NCBI GenBank assembly: GCA_020205615.1
Contig: CM035168.1
Span: 123,403,573-123,467,572 of the forward strand
Direction: 5' to 3'
Length of the DNA: 64,000 bases
Source of the DNA: Panax quinquefolius
Taxonomy: Eukaryota > Streptophyta > Magnoliopsida > Apiales > Araliaceae
The translations under genes were made by a program, and so were the position numbers. Positions within the stretch are counted from its first letter, which is position 1. Each line of letters opens with the position of its first letter. Below the pieces are notes generated by a model, which worked only from the letters and a program-made list of their open reading frames with translations, had not been told where the DNA came from and ran no database searches. This document shows positions 57,690 through 64,000 of the stretch, in pieces.

Positions 57690-57720
57690 TGATAATTTTT
57701 TTTTTTTTTTTTTTTTTTTT
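57690..57720 (+). repeat. Poly-T run
   Basis: More than 25 consecutive T after the BLH fragment. It reads as a poly-A tail only in minus orientation, so it is not the tail of a plus-strand retro-copy. Confidence 0.8.
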
Positions 57721-57724
57721 TGTG

Positions 57725-58370
57725 GTGATTTTTGAGCTATTCTTGTCACAAAGAAGGATTGGTGACACAACTTGCTAGATCTTGAATGATCCCAAGATGA
57801 ATACTTCTCTTCGTTCAGATGGTCCAATTAGAAGTCATGTTCCTCTAAATATGAAACACAAGTGTAATATAGTAAAAATATGGCAAAGAAGACTCAACCC
57901 AAAGGATAAACATCCTGTAAATCGAGGAGCTTCAGCCGATCGAGGACTTCTCAACCCCTCTCTCCAGCCCAGCACACTTTCAAGACGCCAAGTCTAAAGA
58001 TGATTTCCCCATTCATCTAACTTTTCTATTCCTTTCTCTTCCTAATTTCCTCAAAATCAAACCCCAACTCTACCTCACTCCCTTTCTCTTTCCGATTTCC
58101 TCAACTCTTCCCAATCCGACGAAAGCAATCTCCACCGTCAATAAAGAACTTCAAGACGGTGAAAAAGAATGTTGCTCAGAAGCCGGTGAATCGGATTTTG
58201 GGTGAGCTCACTAACTCGGTTGTTGAATCGGATTTTGCTGATAAGACGGTGAAAAAGATTTGGGACTTAAGATGGTACAGTAAGGATTTGGGAGTACTCC
58301 TCAAATAGATTTTTTTTTTCATGTTGTGAGCCCTTATTGTTAGATAAATAGATATGTTTGCATTCGAAAA
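57725..58370 (+). other. Unrecognised coding-like DNA
   Basis: Open stretch 57782-57997 and a later frame (about 58140-58265) reading KTVKKNVAQKPVNRILGELT and NSVVESDFADKTVKKIWD, with repeated GACGGTGAAAAAG and TGAATCGGATTTTG. The composition suggests a captured exon, but no family is recognised. Confidence 0.35.
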
Positions 58371-58377
58371 AGTACAG

Positions 58378-58847
58378 GGCTTCAGGTTGTCAGATGGAAT
58401 ATGAAAGCCGTGCAGTTGTTAATACAGTTGTTTTGCATCCAAATCAGGTGTTTTTTTCCGTTCCCCTTTCTAAAGCGGTTATACTTTTTTCTTTAAATTA
58501 TATAATTGTGTATTTCTGGGGGAATTCAACTTTTGAATCAGCAATTGTATTAAAGCTTTGCATATAAAGTGACTTGCATGTTATAGTCTTATAGTGTAGG
58601 CACCTATTTCTCTGAATTGGTTGCAGAGTAAGTTCACTGAAGTGACATTATATTGAATCAGCTTGCACGACTTTTGACTATGTGGCGGTTAATAGGATCT
58701 TGATATTGCATCACAGAAGGAAAGTATAATTGTTGCTGTCTTGCACATAAAATTTTACCTATGTTAATCTCACTGTAATTTTCTGGCTTTGCAGACAGAG
58801 CCGATATCTGGGGACCAAAATGGCAATATTCATGCAACTGTGAATTG
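58378..58847 (+). pseudogene. Captured LST8 (TOR complex WD40 subunit) fragment, two exons
   Basis: Exon 58378-58447 reads [20 protein letters not shown] and ends at a GT donor. Exon 58795-58847 reads [18 protein letters not shown] and ends at GTATGT. Together they match the [36 protein letters not shown] stretch of LST8, split across an intron. LST8 is a seven-blade WD40 protein that stabilises the TOR kinase; only about one blade is present. Confidence 0.88.
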
Positions 58848-58849
58848 GT

Positions 58850-60669
58850 ATGTATTTGTTTATATTTGAGTTGAGCCTATTTCCAGTCATAAGGATTTTT
58901 GCTGTAATTCATGTGCAATTAGTAGATTAAAACTATCATGTTGATAAAATGACATAGCAACATTTTCTAAAGATTTGTAGAAGTGTTGAAGACTATGCAG
59001 TTAATTGTATTCAATCAACCCATTGGTGTTAAAATCAGGCATCATGTATGAATATAAATCTTTATTATTCAAAGAATCCTCCGATTGTTTAACAAGAAAT
59101 GTGTGCGGGTAGTCAAAAGTCAATTGTATGAATTTTCTTATTTATACTCGAACAAGATTGAACTTTTCATTGAATCCTCAATTTCAGAACATTTATTTTT
59201 TAAAATTTTCACTACTGAGCAAACATATGGTCTACAATTTGAAATAGGTCTTCATAAAATTAGAAATAACTTTTCACTCCAACTACATGAGCTCGAAGAG
59301 TGCAAATGAAAGGAAGCCACGGGGAAAAAATATAATATTCCATCTATATGAAATTTAAGAAAAATAATTTAAAAGGTAAAAATAATGCACTCAGTGTGTT
59401 GGGAATTTGGATTCGTTTATGGTGGAACTTTTTGTTTGCTTGGTTTATTTGAAATTGAATTAATGGGATTGGAGATGTTAATGTTTAATCAATTTAATGT
59501 TTTGGTAGCTTCTGAATAGGCCTGGGTTTTTGTTAGTTTATTGGTTATGGATTTCCTGTCTATTTGATTGCCTTGGAGTGGGATATTCATTGTGTTAATA
59601 ATGGATAATTGCAATGTTTAGCTTGGTTTGGTAGATTGGATGGTTTTCTACTTATTATCATAATATATTGGTTAAGGTTTGATGTCGGATTGTGTTTTTC
59701 TGTTACGTTTTAGCCTTTTGATTTTACTTTATTTTATGCTAGAAAAATATGAAAAAGGTGAATGCAATGGATTAATGAAAGCCATTAAGTATATAATGGA
59801 TGAGAGATGCACCTATTAAGAACTAATCAAAAATTTTAAAATGGAAATTAATAATAAGAAGGTATGAGATTTTGTGGTGGTGTAATATTTTTTCGAATTT
59901 TAAGAACTATGGTAAATTTTTCTAACTATGGTGAATTTTTTAAAATTTGTGCATTTTTCACTACATCAATTTATAAAGTAGTAGTGAGCAAGCATAGCAT
60001 TATTAATTTTTAAATATTTCACAAATTTGTTTCACCCAGCACCTATGTTATGTTTTTGGTTTGTGATACAAATTAGAAGGAAACTTTGAGTGATAGGTCT
60101 TTCTTAAATGATGAATACTTGGCTAAGATTAAGAAGCAACCAAAACAAAACAGAACAAAACAAAACAGACCTATGTGATGCTATTTTTTTTTGGTTTAAA
60201 TGTGTTTGTTTTTTCTGTTGGATTTGTGATAGGGCTTGAAGGTGAATCTGATAATGATTAGATATGAACTTCTTAAGAAGTTCAAGGTTAGTTATGTAGA
60301 TTTTGTTTTTCTCAAGAACCAAGTTTATTTCAGATTGTTTTGGTTTATGTTTACTGTGAGTCATGCTTTAAAATAAAATTGGTAACGATTAAAAAAATCA
60401 AAATCTATTATACTGCTATGTAATTTGGATGCATTCTGGTCAATTTTATATTAGGTTCTTAATTTTATCGTAAGTTGATATATCAGATTTCCTTCAAACA
60501 TTTAAAAACTCCTCTGGAATGTTTATAATTTATAAGTTGTTGCTTACATGTATGTATGTAATCCAACTGAGGGTTGTGCTTTGCAATTAGAATTGCTTGA
60601 TTGATTACTGCCAATGTTGTTAAAGTCATTCAGTTGATTAAATCCAATGATAATGGGTTATCTGTGCAG
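58850..60669. other. AT-rich DNA, no gene recognised
   Basis: An open stretch at 59085-59309 is not recognised. The right end (GTTATCTGTGCAG) is the acceptor of the KEA exon. Confidence 0.45.
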
Positions 60670-61940
60670 CTTGGAGCATTTTTGGCTGGGGCTCTACTGG
60701 CAGAAACAAATTTCCGAACACAAATTGAAGCTGATATGAGGCCTTTTAGAGGCTTTTACTTCTTGGTTTATTTTTCGTGACTACTGGAACTTCTATTGAC
60801 ACACAGGTATTTCTATTGCTAATGTCTTACATTTTTACTTCTGTGACTTGACTATTCATTTTGTTCCTTGAGTTTTCATACTTGATAGATTGTTGGACAC
60901 AATGACTATGTAGCCTAGCTGCATAACTTGTCTATGAAGTTCAGATAGAAACAACTTGAAATTGATTATGACAGTTAATAGTACTTTTTATTAACTTCGA
61001 ATTAAAACCAAGTAGCTTTACAAAGTTGAGTTTTACATTTATCATTTCCTATGCAGCTTCTTCTCCGAGAGTGGCCAAATGTACTTTCACTCTTGGCAGG
61101 TTTAATTGCTATTAAGACTCTAATTATAACAGCAATTGGTCCTCGTGTTGGATTAACTCTACAAGAGAGTGTAAGGATCGGTTTGCTTCTGTCTCAGGGA
61201 GGTAAATTTGGATTTGTAGTTTTTTCTCTAGCAAACAGGTTAGTATGATTACATTTTTTTACATGATTACATTTGATCTACTTAATCATTTCATGATGTA
61301 TTTATAGATTGCCTGCTTTATTATAGGCTTGGGGTGCTACCACTTGAGCTGAACAAACTTCTCATTATTGTTGTTGTGTTGTCAATGGCACCAACTCCCC
61401 TGCTTAATGATGTTGGACGAAAGGCTTCTGATTTTATTGGTAAAAGATTTGATGAAGATGATGTAAGTTGCTTATGTCAGTCTCAAATTTTGATAGACAG
61501 TTGTAAATTTAAAATTGGCGGTGATGCATAATTAGATGGAATATTTGAAATACTTTTCATGCTTCTGCTTCTTTAGAGAAGTGTCTCATCTATAATTATA
61601 TTGTCAATTTTGTTTTTTAAGTCACAACTTGGCATGTATGAAAAGGAAGGGATAAGATTCTCAAGACTATTAGGGTCAGTGTTTTATGAGGATATTGACC
61701 AATGGCCAATGCTTCCACTCCTGACATATTTTTTGACCTTCAGATGTTTTGGATTTATAATTGATATCTCCTATATATCTGTATTTATCTCTTCTGATAA
61801 CTTTCTGCATCTACATTTAATGAACTTATGTTGCAACTGGTTTGAAGTCCTCTTGAATTGATAATTAGAATTGTCACAGAAAATTGCTGACACGGTGAAT
61901 TTTGATGCTACCGCCCAGATGGTCATCTGGGGCCAAAGTG
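60670..61940 (+). pseudogene. Captured K+/H+ antiporter (KEA) fragment, four exons
   Basis: Exons 60670-60806 (LGAFLAGALLAETNFRTQIE, ADMRPFRG, then a frameshift before TTGTSIDTQ), 61057-61238 (LLLREWPNVLSLLAGLIAIK and GLLLSQGGKFGFVVFSLANR), 61327-61462 (LGVLPLELNKLLIIVVVLSM, DVGRKASDFIGKRF) and about 61880-61940 (NFDATAQMVIWGQSG). All introns have GT-AG ends. These are the last transmembrane helices and start of the KTN regulatory domain of plastid KEA1/2-type antiporters of the CPA2 family, which exchange K+ for H+ across the chloroplast envelope. In the Q-G-G-x-F-G-F motif the usual E is K. The N-terminal two-thirds and the C-terminus are absent. Confidence 0.92.
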
Positions 61941-61968
61941 GAGCAGCAGATGGATTAAGCGTCTCAAG

Positions 61969-62193
61969 TTGAGTAGTGCTTTAGGTTTCTTTTCTATTGG
62001 TACCAAGAGTATAAACTTGGGCAAAACAACCGCACATGACAAAGTAAACAAGTTCTTCAGCAGAATTATTAAAGGTGGGATAACTAACTCAGATCTGACA
62101 TTGGCTAAATCTGCTGGTAAAGAATTGATGGTGCTATATCAAAAAACAACCTCGGTTAGGAATGGCGAGTCCTCTTCAGTAGGCAACGTGTAA
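61969..62193 (+). other. Open coding-like stretch of unknown origin
   Basis: Seventy-five codons beginning MSSALGFFSIGTKSINLGKT with TAHDKVNKFFSRIIKGGITN further on. It has protein-like composition and follows the KEA fragment, but does not match the KEA C-terminus I know. It could be a further captured exon; a second such stretch is 61620-61700 (QLGMYEKEGIRFSRLLG). Confidence 0.35.
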
Positions 62194-62740
62194 AATGGTG
62201 ATGATATTACACTTTCACACATTTTTTGGATATGGTAGTTGGTGTACAACATGTCATATTCTACTGTCCCAAAACAATTCTTATACTTTTGTTTACTTAT
62301 ATTTATTTTTACAATTAAAAATAAGTTTTATGCTCATTGTGTATGGTCATAAATTTGTTCTTAGATAATAACTAGATGATGGGTTGATGATTAATGCCAA
62401 TATCTGCAACACATAATAGAAGACCACAAACAAAATTTAGTTCTATAACATCTACAATATCATAAAATAAAATAAATAAATAAATAAAGGAATTAGAAGA
62501 AGAAGAAAAAGATCATATCAAACAAACAATAGTATATATTAATGGTTAACCAAATATTAAGTAATGACAACAGACAAAGGCTTTGTCATATACAATAGCC
62601 GAGGAATGTCAAGGCCATATATTTATTCAGTTAGCTACTTAGTACCTTCAATTTGTCTTCTTATGAGGTCGTACTGGTTCTTTCTTGAGTATGTGCTTTA
62701 AAACAAATTAATATGATACAAAGATAAATCTTTGAGCACT
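62194..62740. other. AT-rich DNA, no gene recognised
   Basis: Includes a short AAATAAATAAATAAATAAA run near 62468. No Helitron or MULE end could be identified here. Confidence 0.4.
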
Positions 62741-63135
62741 TAAGTTAGGTTGTGTTTGATAAACCTGAGAATTAAGATCTGAATGATTATGATGTCTTAA
62801 TAAATTAGATCATTTGAATAGTTATGAGGTCTGAATCTAAAAAGTAAGTTGTCTCTTAATGACACTATTTTACCATTTTAAAGGGTAAAATTTTATTTAA
62901 TAATTTTAAAAATTCAATTTAATAAAAATGAGTGCATAATATTGTTGAATATATTTATATAAAAAAAATATCAAAAAAAAAATCATTAAGAGGTACCTCT
63001 TAATTATTAAGATTTTATTTTCTGTCTTACCGATTAAGAGGCATTCAGAGGTAAAAAAAAAAATTGCATCATGTCTCTTAGCGAATAAGAGACAGTCCAT
63101 TAAGAGGCAATCAGATATAAACAAACAACAACTTA
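62741..63135. mobile_element. Candidate hAT-like MITE
   Basis: Left end TAAGTTAGGTTGTGTTTGAT and right end (reverse complement) TAAGTTGTTGTTTGTTTATA are imperfect inverted repeats of the GTTGTnTTTG type seen in hAT-related MITEs. The interior holds several CTCTTA/TAAGAG stems, including the perfect palindrome TTAAGAGGTACCTCTTAA (62986-63003) and GTCTCTTA..TAAGAGAC. A clear 8 bp target duplication is not visible. Confidence 0.45.
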
Positions 63136-63690
63136 GTCTCTTACTTTTGCCTTTTATATCTCCTTCATTGCTTCTTTTGTCTTTTTAAGGTCCATTCTCT
63201 TTATCAATTTCAAAAATTCACAACTTGAAATTTTATTTAAAACGGTAAAGTTGGGGTGCAGATAAACAAGGGGTGTCTATGGTAATCGAGATGTTTGCAC
63301 TCAGTATTGCATGGGTACTTATACCTGCCAAATTGGCACCACCCTTGGTGATTTGGGGTTGAACTTTAATTGCCAACATTTTACGTGATATGGATGGAAT
63401 TTTCAACTTCTCAAAAAGTGACATTTGCAGTAATCAAGTTCTTCAACTTTTAACGACAAATGGAGTCTGCATGATAAATGTGACGGTTAATTTTTTTTTG
63501 ATGTTCATAGAAATTAGGCTCAAATTTCTCCTTAACTCATGAATTAATGAACAAAACTTTAGCTCCGCTACCAACTACTTGAGGTCAACCATGTGTTCAT
63601 CATTCAATTTTTAAAACCCGTTTTACTCTACTCTTACCATTCTCGCTCAGTGTTTGCAACGTCTGAAAAGAAATCGATTGCATAACCTTC
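63136..63690. other. No gene recognised
   Basis: AT-rich. The minus-strand open stretch 63233-63424 has no recognisable motif. Confidence 0.4.
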
Positions 63691-63693
63691 AAA

Positions 63694-63694
<1 letters not shown>

Positions 63695-63752
<58 letters not shown>
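63695..63752. repeat. (TA)n microsatellite
   Basis: About 29 uninterrupted AT dinucleotides, the longest simple repeat in the window. Confidence 0.95.
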
Positions 63753-63754
<2 letters not shown>

Positions 63755-63756
<2 letters not shown>

Positions 63757-64000
63757 GAGCAAATATAGTATACAGTCAACTGTTGTGATCAATACAGAGA
63801 TTCAAGTTACATTTGAGAGGAGTGTGGATGCATATAAGATATCAAAATTTAAATTATCGATCTGTACCAATTATTGACAAGTAACTGTAACAAATATTTT
63901 TTTTTCTTTCAAAAACTTGATACGGTTCACTTACATAATGTCTTGAATAAAAAAAAGGGAAGAGTATAAAAAATGATTTGTCCACAAGTTGAGATCACTT
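63755..64000. other. AT-rich right edge, no gene seen
   Basis: No coding or repeat structure beyond short A and T runs. Confidence 0.4.

Noticed and set aside
57690..57720. Poly-A tail of a retrotransposed gene copy
   Set aside because: It is poly-T on the plus strand after a plus-strand fragment that keeps intron boundaries.
60670..61940. A functional KEA antiporter gene
   Set aside because: Only four internal exons, a frameshift in the first, and neither N-terminal helices nor complete KTN domain within the ~2 kb around.
1..64000. tRNA, rRNA or organellar insertions
   Set aside because: No cloverleaf-type or conserved rRNA sequence was noticed on reading; AT-rich low-complexity stretches only.

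Overview
The window is plant nuclear DNA: very AT-rich, nearly all transposable elements and broken gene pieces, with no complete host gene, no tRNA or rRNA and no bacterial or organellar signature. The captured fragments (centrin, HSP70-14/15, BEL1-like homeodomain, KEA antiporter, plant-type PLD, UXS) and the RPA-like and Helitron genes are plant-type, most like a eudicot; the genus cannot be named from sequence alone. Single-base indels are everywhere, even between paired LTRs, so part of the damage could be assembly error rather than decay.

Layout. 0.4-2.0 kb: a Mutator-like element with ~160 bp terminal inverted repeats and a perfect 9 bp target duplication. 2.2-4.7 kb: a truncated LTR (minus strand) fused to a Helitron. 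4.7-10.7 kb: Helitron Rep (frameshifted, N-terminus missing) and an intact helicase reading frame, followed by a captured last exon of a centrin gene and a first exon of an HSP70-14/15 gene. 11.3-13.6 kb: duplicated promoter-like DNA holding ~105 bp tandem repeats. 13.6-25.3 kb: an RPA1-like single-strand DNA-binding protein gene in about nine exons, split within exon 2 by a 9.4 kb Ty3/gypsy element (minus strand, chromovirus-like) with 2.7 kb LTRs and decayed gag-pol.

25.3-49.8 kb: a nested stack. A minus-strand LTR element with only ~0.33 kb between its LTRs (L1) carries two plus-strand solo LTRs (L2a; L2b with an AAAAG target duplication). L2b is split by a second element of the L1 kind (L3). 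The right LTR of L3 is split by a 9.06 kb Ty1/copia element (L4, GAAAT target duplication). Removing the layers in order restores each host sequence.

49.8-62.2 kb: a run of intron-containing fragments from at least nine unrelated genes: receptor-like cytoplasmic kinase (minus strand), EngB GTPase, UDP-xylose synthase, phospholipase D, ribosomal protein L7, mitochondrial ClpP2, BEL1-like homeodomain protein, LST8 and a KEA K+/H+ antiporter (all plus strand). This is the pattern expected of serial capture by a Helitron or a similar element. 62.7-64 kb: a small hAT-like MITE candidate and a long (TA)n microsatellite.

Functionally the genes do not form a pathway. The candidate systems are (1) a Helitron that may encode Rep, helicase and an RPA-like protein and traffics gene fragments, and (2) a family of very large-LTR, almost coding-free retroelements that keep only a primer site and a polypurine tract and probably relied on the gypsy relative nearby.
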